Shown here: positions 31,602 to 38,875 of the stretch, in pieces
How positions within the stretch are numbered: position 1 is the first letter of the stretch
Layout of the letters: each line of letters opens with the position of its first letter
Assembly: GCA_045534165.1 (NCBI GenBank)
Contig: JAZSJD010000016.1
Coordinates: 1 to 38,971 of the forward strand
Direction of reading: 5' to 3'
Source of the DNA: SIG575 sp045534165
Lineage (GTDB): Bacteria; Bacillota; Clostridia; Oscillospirales; Acutalibacteraceae
Length of the DNA: 38,971 nucleotides
Position numbers and translations under genes: made by a program
The notes under the pieces: model-generated
Seen by the model: only the letters and a program-made list of their open reading frames with translations
Told to the model about the DNA's origin: nothing
The model's database searches: none

Positions 31602-33137
31602 ATGAATGAAAAGTTGCACAAGCTTTTTGGCACAACACCGGGCAAAGGTGTTCAGCCTAAAGAAGCTATTGCTTATAGTGTAACAGGTATCGGCCAGAAC
31701 TTTATCTGTACAATTATAGGCTCCTATCTTACAGTCTTTATGACAGACGCATTGCTTTTTGGTGCAGAGGGTGTAATGGTTGGCTCAATGAAAGGCGTTA
31801 TGGCAGTTGCATGGCTCATGTTGGCAACTCGTATTTTTGATGCTTTCAATGACCCGATTATGGGTAGTGTTGTTGACAAAACACGAAGCAAATGGGGTAA
31901 ATGCAGACCTTATCTTAAATGGATGGCAATTCCTATCGGTATTACAACAATTCTTTGTTTCTTGCCGGTTTATAAAGCAGAATCAATAATATCTTTTGCC
32001 TTGATTTCTGTTATCTATGTTATCTGGTCAATGGTTTATACTGTTGCTGACGTACCTTATTGGGGACTTTCAACTTCGCTTACAAACGACACGACTGTCC
32101 GTGGTAATATTCTCACAGTTGCACGTATGGCTTGTACAGTTGGTGCAGGTCTTGTAACAATAGGTGTTCCTTTTATTACAGATGCATTAACAGCAAAGTT
32201 CAAATACGCAGAATCAGAAATTGCTCTCATAATGCAGGATAAAGGCGTTGATGAAGCGGGTGCACAAGCATTTGTAGGCACAGTTAAAGATGCGTTTATC
32301 AATGATAATGCATACACACTTAAATGGATTTATTTCATCTGTGCAGTTGTGTTTGTTGTTGTAGCAATTCCTATGTTCTTCTATGGTTTCAAAAACACAA
32401 AAGAACGTTTCACAGCTCAGGGTGAAGCTCCTTCATTCTTCCACAACATTAAGCTTCTCTTCAAAAACAAAGAGCTTCTTCTTATTGTTCTTTCAGGTAT
32501 TCTTGGCGGTGCAAGAATGGTTTACACCTACACAGGTGGTTTGTATTTTGCAAAATACATCCTTAAACAAGAAAACCTTTTTGGTACGATAACTCTCCTT
32601 GTTGTGCCCGGTGGCCTTGTGGCATCACTTCTTGTTCCTTATCTTACAAAGAAATTTACAAAGAAATATACATACATTTTCGTTCACCTTTTGGGCGGCG
32701 TAGTTATGACTGTTATGTATTTCGTAGGATACGATGCTCCATGGAAACTTATTGTTGGTGCAATCGGTCTTATTCTTCTTGGTCTTCCTCAGGGTATTAA
32801 CAACATTATGACTTACGCTATGATTGGCGACACAGTTGACTACCTTGAATGGAAAACAGGTGAACGCGGTGAAGGTATCTGCTTCGCTATGCAGACACTT
32901 ATCAACAAAGTCGGTATGGCAGTCGGAGCATTCATTGGTATCATTTCACTTGATGTTGCTAAGATTGATACAAAAACAGGTGTTGTTGGTAACCCTCAGG
33001 CAATGTGGACAATGCTTATCCTCTCAGGTGCTATAAGTATGTTCGCTTGCGTTGTTCCTATGCTCTTCTACACTCTCACAGAAAAACGTCAGAGAGAAAT
33101 GGTTGCTGAAATCGCAGCAAGAGAAGCTAAGAAATAA
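31602..33137 (+). CDS. GPH-family (MelB-like) sugar:cation symporter
   Basis: 511 residues; GGAGGG precedes the ATG. Twelve transmembrane segments and the GPH signature DAFNDPIMGSVVDKTRSKWG with KCRPY, then the second-half GDTVDYLEWKTGERGEG, where MelB-type proteins have a similar loop. GPH proteins bring in oligosaccharides or glycosides with Na+ or H+. A charged insert at about 205-235 between segments 6 and 7 (MQDKGVDEAGAQAF) is longer than I remember in MelB. The window has two cytoplasmic GH13 enzymes, so a gluco-oligosaccharide is a reasonable cargo (inference). Confidence 0.9.
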   Translation: MNEKLHKLFGTTPGKGVQPKEAIAYSVTGIGQNFICTIIGSYLTVFMTDALLFGAEGVMVGSMKGVMAVAWLMLATRIFDAFNDPIMGSVVDKTRSKWGKCRPYLKWMAIPIGITTILCFLPVYKAESIISFALISVIYVIWSMVYTVADVPYWGLSTSLTNDTTVRGNILTVARMACTVGAGLVTIGVPFITDALTAKFKYAESEIALIMQDKGVDEAGAQAFVGTVKDAFINDNAYTLKWIYFICAVVFVVVAIPMFFYGFKNTKERFTAQGEAPSFFHNIKLLFKNKELLLIVLSGILGGARMVYTYTGGLYFAKYILKQENLFGTITLLVVPGGLVASLLVPYLTKKFTKKYTYIFVHLLGGVVMTVMYFVGYDAPWKLIVGAIGLILLGLPQGINNIMTYAMIGDTVDYLEWKTGERGEGICFAMQTLINKVGMAVGAFIGIISLDVAKIDTKTGVVGNPQAMWTMLILSGAISMFACVVPMLFYTLTEKRQREMVAEIAAREAKK

Positions 33138-33151
33138 TTTTCTCAGAATAA

Positions 33152-33461
33152 TAAAAACCTCGTAAGTTAACGCTGAGCTCCCATAAGGCAGTATTTCTTT
33201 AAAATGTGAACTTACGGCACAATAAGGCGTTAAAAATCACCGATACGCGACAGCGTTATCGGTGATTTTTGCCTTTTCTTGCACACGCAATTTCGCATTT
33301 TAAAGTGCTACGCAGTTTCGTAGAAAAGCAAAATTGCTTGAATTGAAACCAAAAATGCAGCAAGGCTACCGCCTTGCGAGGCTTTTGGTGATAATACAAG
33401 GAATTTTGTTCGAGAAACAAAAACTTCCTTACCAACACTCGGCGAAATCTGTGTGGTTTTA
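33152..33461. repeat. 310-bp hairpin-rich non-coding block between convergent genes
   Basis: Nearly all of the sequence can fold: outer ATAAAAACC / GGTTTTAT, CGTAAGTT / AACTTACG (33161-33217), a 14-bp perfect stem AAAAATCACCGATA / TATCGGTGATTTTT (33233-33270), CTACG / CGTAG, GCAAGGC-TACC-GCCTTGC inside ACCAAAA / TTTTGGT, and AAGGAA..TTTGTT / AACAAA..TTCCTT. Some hairpins can serve as terminators for both neighbours, but the total is far more than needed. It could be a MITE-like repeat or a structured RNA. The piece TACCAACACTCGGC (33430-33443) also forms the loop of the terminator at 22764. Confidence 0.55.
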
Positions 33462-33466
33462 TATTG

Positions 33467-34033
33467 TTACTGAACAACAAATATTACTTTTTGTGTTTTG
33501 AGTGCATCCATATACAATGTAATGTTAGCTATATCTGCAGTTTCCGGAATTTCAAAATAGATTCTTCCTGATTCACTCTGACCGGGTCTGAGAGATACTG
33601 TTGATAAGCCGTCTTCTGCAAAGTAATATACTGAACCTATATCACAAGCGAAATCAAAATATGTAACAGTATAATCTTCGTCACCGATGTTGTTAAATGT
33701 AAGATCGAGGAAGATAACTCCGTTTCCTTCTTCAGGTCCTAAGAATGAATCATATTCACTAAGAACGCCCCAATCATTGTATGTAACTTCAACTTCATCT
33801 GTCCATACTTTTTCACCGGGATAAACTTCTGTTTCTTCATCATACCATTCTTCGGATGGTTCGGTGTAATAGTAATCATCTTCGTAATATGTAGTTATTT
33901 CATCAACAGTAAATTCTTCCGTAATATCAGGAATTGTGGTTTCAACTTCTTCTTTTTTGCCGCTGCCTGCAGCGAAGAACACAAATGTAAACACTGAAAT
34001 AATTGCCAACAAAGCTGATAATAACTTTTTCAT
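33467..34033 (-). CDS. Secreted acidic, Tyr-rich protein with Ig-like domain
   Basis: 188 residues; AAAGGAGAG precedes the ATG. A signal peptide (KKLLSALLAIISVFTFVFFAAG) is followed by GSGKKEE; there is no Cys for a lipobox, so it is probably released or wall-associated. Residues about 28-75 are a very acidic, Tyr-rich linker. Residues about 78-188 look like a beta-sandwich of the DUF4352 / Telomeric-repeat-binding-like extracellular type (EVEVTYNDWGV, IFLDLTFNNIGDEDYTV, LRPGQSESGRIYFEIP). Function unknown. It has its own promoter in the 73-base gap after the GH13 gene. Confidence 0.6.
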   Translation of the reverse strand: MKKLLSALLAIISVFTFVFFAAGSGKKEEVETTIPDITEEFTVDEITTYYEDDYYYTEPSEEWYDEETEVYPGEKVWTDEVEVTYNDWGVLSEYDSFLGPEEGNGVIFLDLTFNNIGDEDYTVTYFDFACDIGSVYYFAEDGLSTVSLRPGQSESGRIYFEIPETADIANITLYMDALKTQKVIFVVQ

Positions 34034-34064
34034 ATTTTTCTCTCCTTTTTATTTCCTTGAGAAA

Positions 34065-34093
34065 ATTTTACAACACACTTTGACAAAAGTCAA
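34065..34093 (-). promoter_or_regulatory. Promoter of the secreted acidic protein
   Basis: Minus strand: TTGACT, 17-base spacer, TAAAAT, about 32 bases before the ATG. Confidence 0.7.
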
Positions 34094-34106
34094 CAAAATT
34101 ATCTTT

Positions 34107-35723
34107 TCAGTTAAAACTTCTGACCCAATTGAGCAGAGAGCCCTGATGTGTGTTTTCCCTCACAGTGCCTATCATATAGTCTGTTACGGGACCGTTTTTT
34201 CTCATCTTTTCAAGAATTGCTTCCTGAAGTTCTTCCACAGACATTTCTTCATATGGTTTGTTCAGGTTTACCGTCACTTTTTCAGGTGTTTTTTCTTCCA
34301 TGACTTCTGCAATCTCAGGTTTTTCTTCTTTTATTACAGGTGTGATTTCCTCTGCTTTAACAGGTGTAAATGTTTCCCCTTTAATTTCAGAGGGAAGCCA
34401 TATTTCGCCACCGTTGGCTGAAACTTTAAGCTGAATATGTCCGTCTTTCACAGAAACACGCTCACCTGTAAGTGCACCTGTATATTCTTCTGTATCTGTG
34501 CAGGGGATGTTCATTTCTGCATCATTATCACCGTTGTTTACAGTGATGATAACAGATTTTCCTTTAAATGTTCTTTCGTATGCAAAATGAGTTGTCTGCA
34601 ACAAAATTTCCTTATAATCGCCGAAGATAAGTGCAGGTGTTTTCTGACGGATTCTGCCAAGTGCACTTATAAGCTTTGTGCAGGGGTTTGTGTTGATTGC
34701 ATCCTTGTAATCTTCAAATCTGAGTGCAGGTCTTAAAGAATCGTCACTGCCACGTTCTTTTCTGCCCTCAATGCCAAATTCTGAGCCATAATAAACTGAT
34801 GGAATACCGGGCAGAGTGTAAAGCATAATGTGCACAGGAACAAAATGAGCTTTGTTTTTCAGCTTTGTATAAATACGCTCCACATCATGGTTATCAACAA
34901 AAGTGTAAAGTTTAAGCCCATCCCCTGCCATACTGCTGACATATTTGATTGTGTGTGCAACTTCAAAATAGTTATGGTCGTTATGTGCTGAGAAAAGAGC
35001 TTTGTGGAGCATATAATTTGTTACGGAATGGAGTGTACCGTCATTTGCCCAACGTGAATAATTTCCGTGGATAACTTCGCCCATAAGCCAGAAATCAGCT
35101 TTCACTTCATTTGCCACCTGACGTAAAGCTTTCATATAGTCAAAGTCCATAACATCTGCTGCATCAAGGCGTATTCCGTCAACATCAAATTCATTTACCC
35201 AGAAACGTATTACATCGCAGATATAATCTTTTACAGCAGGGTTACGTTGGTTAAGTTTTGCAAGCAGGTCGTAACCGCCCCAGTTTTCATAAGAAAAGCC
35301 ATCACCGAAAGAGTTGTTGCCCCCGAAATTCACGTTGCAGTACCAATCTTTATAGGGTGAGTTTTCTCTGTTTTTCTTTATATCCTGAAATGCAAAAAAG
35401 TCACGTCCTGTATGGTTGAAAACACCGTCAAAAATAACACGGATGCCCTTTTTATGGCACTCTGCCACAAAATTTTTCAGGTCTTCGTTTGTGCCCAGTC
35501 TGCTGTCAAGCTTTTTATAATCAGTTGTTTCATAACCGTGTCCTACAGATTCAAAAAGCGGGCCGATATAAAGTGCATTGCAACCGATTCCCCTGATATG
35601 CTCAATCCACGGCAACAATGTGTTAAGCCTGTGTACAGGTTCAGTGTATGAATTAAGCTTTGGTGCATCTGTCATTCCCAAAGGATAAATATGATAAAAT
35701 ACTGCTTCATCGTACCAAGCCAT
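34107..35723 (-). CDS. GH13 alpha-amylase-type enzyme with an extra C-terminal tail
   Basis: 538 residues; GAGGAGGG precedes the ATG. GH13 regions: FDGVFNHTG, DGIRLDAADV with nucleophile D187, FWLMGEVIHG with acid/base E216, and FVDNHDVERI with D280; the LPGIPSVYYGSEFG strand is also typical. No signal peptide, so it acts inside the cell on maltodextrins; neopullulanase or cyclomaltodextrinase activity is likely from the overall motifs. The beta-domain ends near residue 444. Residues 445-538 are extra: a Pro/Glu/Lys-rich linker (EEITPVIKEEKPEIAEVMEE) and a small helical tail (EEMSVEELQEAILEKMRKNG). The tail resembles no carbohydrate-binding module that I know. Confidence 0.9.
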   Translation of the reverse strand: MAWYDEAVFYHIYPLGMTDAPKLNSYTEPVHRLNTLLPWIEHIRGIGCNALYIGPLFESVGHGYETTDYKKLDSRLGTNEDLKNFVAECHKKGIRVIFDGVFNHTGRDFFAFQDIKKNRENSPYKDWYCNVNFGGNNSFGDGFSYENWGGYDLLAKLNQRNPAVKDYICDVIRFWVNEFDVDGIRLDAADVMDFDYMKALRQVANEVKADFWLMGEVIHGNYSRWANDGTLHSVTNYMLHKALFSAHNDHNYFEVAHTIKYVSSMAGDGLKLYTFVDNHDVERIYTKLKNKAHFVPVHIMLYTLPGIPSVYYGSEFGIEGRKERGSDDSLRPALRFEDYKDAINTNPCTKLISALGRIRQKTPALIFGDYKEILLQTTHFAYERTFKGKSVIITVNNGDNDAEMNIPCTDTEEYTGALTGERVSVKDGHIQLKVSANGGEIWLPSEIKGETFTPVKAEEITPVIKEEKPEIAEVMEEKTPEKVTVNLNKPYEEMSVEELQEAILEKMRKNGPVTDYMIGTVRENTHQGSLLNWVRSFN

Positions 35724-35893
35724 ATTATCACCCTCCTCATAATACTGTATATTGGTAAGTATACCACATCATCATAATATAATTCACCATCTGAATCTTG
35801 TAATGTGGCAACTGATACGAAAAAATCAGTTTACCGGGTGTTTTGGCATTTAAAAACTTTCTCTGTCATATAAATATCAGGGAGGTGATTGTA

Positions 35894-36157
35894 ATTTCCG
35901 TTTTATTTAAAATTTGTGTTATTTCCGTGTTGGTAATTTCATCACTTATAATTTTAGTTTCAGCTTTTAAAACAAAGCATTTTTTCAAATGTCTTTTGTT
36001 CAGCTCTGTACAGGGATTTCTCGCAATTTTAGCAGTTAATGCATTAGGTCTGGTAACAAATTTACATATCCCCATAAATGCAGTAACCCTTGTTACTTGT
36101 GCAATAGGCTCAACGCCCGGAGTGATCGGGCTGATACTCACCCAAATTATATTTTAA
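35894..36157 (+). CDS. bofA: BofA-like sporulation protein (pro-sigmaK processing inhibitor family)
   Basis: 87 residues if started at ATT 35894, which is eight bases after GGAGG (35881-35885); B. subtilis BofA is also 87 residues. No ATG exists in this frame near the RBS. The alternative is TTG at 35843, which has no proper RBS and gives 104 residues. Two or three membrane helices; the C-terminal part (NALGLVTNLHIPINAVTLVT and GSTPGVIGLIL) carries the family pattern of a hydrophobic loop with IPIN and GxPGV. BofA holds the SpoIVFB protease inactive in the outer forespore membrane until sigmaK is needed. It implies a spore-forming ancestry. It overlaps the convergent gene by four bases. Confidence 0.7.
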   Translation: MSVLFKICVISVLVISSLIILVSAFKTKHFFKCLLFSSVQGFLAILAVNALGLVTNLHIPINAVTLVTCAIGSTPGVIGLILTQIIF

Positions 36158-36561
36158 TCGATTTCTTTCAATATGTATTTCTCCGATTTATCGGTTGAAG
36201 AATCTGTCAGAATCAACACATTATCTTCAAGCGCATAAGTATAGTGCATTGTTATTTCCTTGGAATAAATATTAAGTGTTATTGAAAGTTCTTCTTCTGA
36301 CTTATCATAAGCATAAACACCTTCAAAAGAGCCTGTGTATTTTGTATTGATAACAGGAAGTTCTGCATTGTTGAAGGTTGTTTTTACTTTTCCGTCTTCA
36401 TAAAACTGATGGCTTATTGTATTGTTATCGCTGTGCCATATACCTTCAAATTTATTTTTTGAACCTGAAACAACCACAATAATAACAGTTGTAACAACAG
36501 CTACCACAAGAAAAGTGGCAACAGCAGAAAGCAAAACAATTCTTTTTGTTCTTTTTTTCAT
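36154..36561 (-). CDS. Membrane-anchored small protein with lipocalin-like (DUF5640-type) domain
   Basis: 135 residues from MKKRTKR; AAGGAG precedes this ATG, earlier in-frame starts have no RBS. One transmembrane segment (about 8-32, IVLLSAVATFLVVAVVTTVI) anchors a domain of alternating beta strands outside: FEGIWHSDNNTISHQFYEDG, VINTKYTGSFEGVYAYD, TDSSTDKSEKYILKEID. The GIWxS and YxEDGKV pattern recalls DUF5640 / DUF4923-type small domains, though the match is weak. The transcript should have an unusually long leader of about 160 bases. Confidence 0.55.
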   Translation of the reverse strand: MKKRTKRIVLLSAVATFLVVAVVTTVIIVVVSGSKNKFEGIWHSDNNTISHQFYEDGKVKTTFNNAELPVINTKYTGSFEGVYAYDKSEEELSITLNIYSKEITMHYTYALEDNVLILTDSSTDKSEKYILKEID

Positions 36562-36571
36562 AAAAATCTCC

Positions 36572-36755
36572 TTAATTCTCCCTTTGTTTTTCAAAAGCTT
36601 CAAAGGGGGAAAAATCATAATATTCTCAAAACTTGTTTTTTGGCGTTTTCCTGATTGCATCTGCAAGAGGGTGAACGCTTTTTTGTTTCAGCAAACCATA
36701 TCATCTGTATATCTGATAACTATTAATATTATATCACTCTTACTTTAAAAAGCAA
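36572..36755 (-). promoter_or_regulatory. Promoter and long structured leader of the small anchored protein
   Basis: Minus strand: TTGCTT, 16-base spacer, TATAAT at 36728-36755. The leader runs about 160 bases to the ATG and has a hairpin CCCCCTTTG / CAAAGGGAG immediately upstream of the RBS, which could control translation. I recognise no known riboswitch. The rest of the gap to 36939 is AT-rich with nothing else evident. Confidence 0.5.
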
Positions 36756-36939
36756 TAACATTATAACCAAATCAGACTATATCTTTTCAGTAAAAAATAA
36801 AAACTTCCAAACCGCAAGTGCAAAGAAATTTAAACAACTTCAAAAATTTGTACAACAAAATCTGTTTGTTAACAGTCTATTCATATTTTTGAGTTAAAAT
36901 AGGCACATCTATGTTTTAAAATATTTTATTGGTGGTAGT

Positions 36940-37485
36940 ATGAGTAAACTTCATAATTTATATATACATTCATATAATCTTTCTGAAGAAAAAGATAAGG
37001 ATTTTTTCGACTGTGTAAGGGATTATTACTATACTGATGAATTCCAGAGTATGAGCTCCAACATTCAGCATGGTTCAATAAACACAGTCCAGCACATCGA
37101 AAGTGTGGCATATATTTCTTACAGATTGGCAAAAAAGCTTAAATTCGATTATTATAAAACAGCACGTGGTGCTTTGCTTCACGATCTGGTTTATTACGAT
37201 TGGCACGACCCTGACCCTTCTCACAGGCTTCACGGTTACCGCCATCCCGGTTTCGCACTGAAAAATGCAAGAGACCTGAGCAAAAAGTACTCAACTGATT
37301 TATCAAAGCTTGAAGAAAATATAATCCACCGTCATATGTTCCCTTTAACTGTTATTCCCCCAAGATATAAGGAGGGAATGCTTGTAAGCCTTGTTGACAA
37401 ATATGTGGCAACAAAAGAAATTATAATCTGCTCTTCTGAAAAAAGGATGAGTAAGTTTAATAACGAAATTCAAAAGGAGGTCTGA
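36940..37485 (+). CDS. HD-domain phosphohydrolase-like protein
   Basis: 181 residues; GGTGG lies before the ATG. HD motif: first His in NTVQHIESV (H52), the HD pair in GALLHDLVYYD (H81, D82), then HRHMFPLTVIPP and the distal Asp in LVSLVDKYVATKE. This is the normal H...HD...D set, in a small soluble protein of the kind often annotated as uridine phosphorylase-neighbouring or metal-dependent HD phosphohydrolase in Firmicutes. Substrate unknown, probably a nucleotide or related phosphate. It overlaps no gene; the following membrane-protein gene starts 7 bases later and is likely cotranscribed. Confidence 0.85.
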   Translation: MSKLHNLYIHSYNLSEEKDKDFFDCVRDYYYTDEFQSMSSNIQHGSINTVQHIESVAYISYRLAKKLKFDYYKTARGALLHDLVYYDWHDPDPSHRLHGYRHPGFALKNARDLSKKYSTDLSKLEENIIHRHMFPLTVIPPRYKEGMLVSLVDKYVATKEIIICSSEKRMSKFNNEIQKEV

Positions 37486-37491
37486 GAATAA

Positions 37492-38052
37492 ATGGAGAAA
37501 TTTATCCCCATTATTGAGTATATATTATACTTCTTCTTTTACAGCGCATTCGGCTGGCTGTTGGAAGTTACTTATTGCTATATAAAGAAAAAAAGATTTA
37601 TAAACAGAGGATTTCTTCACGGACCCCTTTGTCCCATATACGGTGTTGGTGCTTTAAGTATGCTCCTTACTCTCTCATGGTGTAAAAACCTTGGCTGGGC
37701 AGGTCCTGTAGTTGCATTTTTCCTCGGCATACTTGTTTGTGATATTGTTGAATATCTCACAAGCTACATTATGGAAAAGCTCTTTGACAAACGTTGGTGG
37801 AATTACAGCAAAAAGAAATATAATCTCCACGGAAGAATCTGTCTTGAGCACAGTTGCTATTGGGGTGTAGGTTCAGTTCTTATGGTTTATGTGCTCCATC
37901 CCCTGGGTGCAGAAAAGCTTTCAGGACATATTACTGATAATGTGAAAGTTATTCTTTTTGCAATTATTATGGTTATCTTCATAGTTGACCTTATTGCAAC
38001 TGTTATCAAAACTCTCAAAGCAAAAAAAGAAAAACAGAAATCAGCAAAATAA
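37492..38052 (+). CDS. CmpB-family putative ABC-transporter-permease-like membrane protein
   Basis: 186 residues; AAAGGAGG precedes the ATG. Five or six transmembrane helices. The motifs FYSAFGWLLEVTYCYI, KKRFINRGFLHGPLCPIYGVG, YLTSYIMEKLFDKRWWNYS and NLHGRICLEHSCYWG are the signature of the ABC_trans_CmpB family, which is named permease although its role in transport is not shown. Usually found in Clostridia near HD-domain or DNA-repair-type genes; here the HD gene is the direct upstream partner. Confidence 0.9.
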   Translation: MEKFIPIIEYILYFFFYSAFGWLLEVTYCYIKKKRFINRGFLHGPLCPIYGVGALSMLLTLSWCKNLGWAGPVVAFFLGILVCDIVEYLTSYIMEKLFDKRWWNYSKKKYNLHGRICLEHSCYWGVGSVLMVYVLHPLGAEKLSGHITDNVKVILFAIIMVIFIVDLIATVIKTLKAKKEKQKSAK

Positions 38053-38060
38053 AAAATAAC

Positions 38061-38095
38061 GGCGTTGTGTTCGTAAGGACACAACGCCTGTTTTA
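38061..38095 (+). terminator. Terminator after the CmpB-like gene
   Basis: 12-bp stem GGCGTTGTGTTC / GGACACAACGCC with one wobble pair and loop GTAA (a GNRA-type tetraloop), then TGTTTTATT. Confidence 0.85.
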
Positions 38096-38100
38096 TTCTC

Positions 38101-38276
38101 CATACGGCGAGTTGTATTGCTGTGCAGTGTTATTGTTCTTTCGCACAGTGGTATTGTCTTTCGGACAGTTCTATGCGAATAAAATAACACTGAAACCGCA
38201 AGGTTTCAATATCACTTTTGATTTATCAAAAATATCACTGCAAATTTTAATTTATATAATATTTGATTTTAACATC
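38101..38276. repeat. Degenerate short-repeat stretch (CACAGTGGTATTGT- and ATATCACT-type units)
   Basis: No gene. Imperfect units of about 21 bases: CAGTGTTATTGTTCTTTCG, CACAGTGGTATTGTCTTTCG, ACAGTTCTATGCG; then AACACTGAAACCGCAAGGTTTC (a small hairpin) and repeats of ATATCACT at 38209 and 38232. Similar degenerate clusters occur in intergenic DNA of gut Clostridia. Not a CRISPR: units are degenerate and lack spacers. Confidence 0.5.
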
Positions 38277-38322
38277 GTAGGGTTTGGCGCTTGTCGACAA
38301 ACTGTGAGATTTATGTATTTTT

Positions 38323-38697
38323 ACGGTACAACATATATTCAGGTGTGGACGGAGTCCACCCACACTTCTTCACTCTTACTTCTTACCTCTTACTTCAATT
38401 ATAATTTGTGATAACAAATTATAATTTATCGTACAAACTGACTGTGAAATTAGGCTCCCTTGTGTAAAGGGAGCTGTCAAAATCTGTGATTTTGACTGAG
38501 GGATTGTGTTGATATAAAGTCTTTTACAATCCTCCCGTCAGGCTTACGCCTGCCACCCTCCTTTACACAAGGAGGGCTTTTGACTCACTGCTGAATTATA
38601 ATTTGTTATCACAAATTATAATTGAAGTAATAGGTAAGAAGTAAGAGTGAAGAAGTGTGGGTGGACTGCGTCCACACCTGAATATATGTTGTACCGT
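38323..38697. mobile_element. MITE-like element with 104-bp near-perfect terminal inverted repeats
   Basis: Arms 38323-38426 and 38594-38697 are inverted copies with two mismatches and no gaps, for example ACGGTACAACATATATTC against its reverse complement. Direct repeats of up to 25 bp, 22 of 25 identical (38302-38326 and 38694-38718), flank it. The 167-bp centre holds no gene. No transposase, so any movement would be in trans. Confidence 0.8.
38453..38577. repeat. Palindromic gut-Firmicutes type repeat nested in the element
   Basis: Left arm with GGCTCCCTTGTGTAAAGGG and TGACTGAGGGATTGT, right arm the diverged inverted copy ACAATCC...CCTTTACACAAGGAGGG; each arm has its own hairpin (GTCAAAATC / GATTTTGAC; CAGGC / GCCTG). 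The CTTGTGTAAAGGGAGG family is, from memory, dispersed in Faecalibacterium-like genomes. Confidence 0.65.
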
Positions 38698-38800
38698 GAA
38701 TTTTATGTATTTTTACGGAACGTGGGAAATCGCCGTTCCCTACATTGCAACACTAAACAAACAGCTAAATTATAATTTATGTAATATTGATTTTAACACC

Positions 38801-38875
38801 GTAGGGTTTGGCGCTTGTCGACAAACCGTGGATTTTGTGTATTTTTACGGAACGTCGGAAACCGCCGTTCCCTAC
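38801..38875 (+). repeat. 75-bp repeat R, copy 2 (intact)
   Basis: Runs from GTAGGGTTTGG to CCGTTCCCTAC, so its ends are inverted (GTAGGG / CCCTAC). Two inner hairpins: GGTTTG / CAAACC around a TTGTCGACAA palindrome, and GGAACGTCGG-AAA-CCGCCGTTCC. Nothing beyond it to the window end is recognisable. Confidence 0.8.

Larger units (their letters stand above)
38277..38743 (+). repeat. 75-bp repeat R, copy 1, interrupted by an insertion
   Basis: The 5' 46 bases (38277-38322, GTAGGGTTTGGCGCTTGTCG...) and the 3' 29 bases (38715-38743, ...CGCCGTTCCCTAC) together give exactly 75 bases, colinear with the intact copy R2 at 38801. Between them lies the inverted-repeat element. Confidence 0.85.

Noticed and set aside
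33936..34421. 161-residue plus-strand open frame opposite the secreted protein and GH13 genes.
   Set aside because: It crosses two real genes and their promoter, and its Phe/Cys-rich sequence is typical of antisense frames.
38067..38411. 114-residue and 80-residue open frames in the repeat-rich end of the window.
   Set aside because: They run through inverted repeats and the terminator, and the repeated FMYFYGT peptide is only the translation of the DNA repeats.
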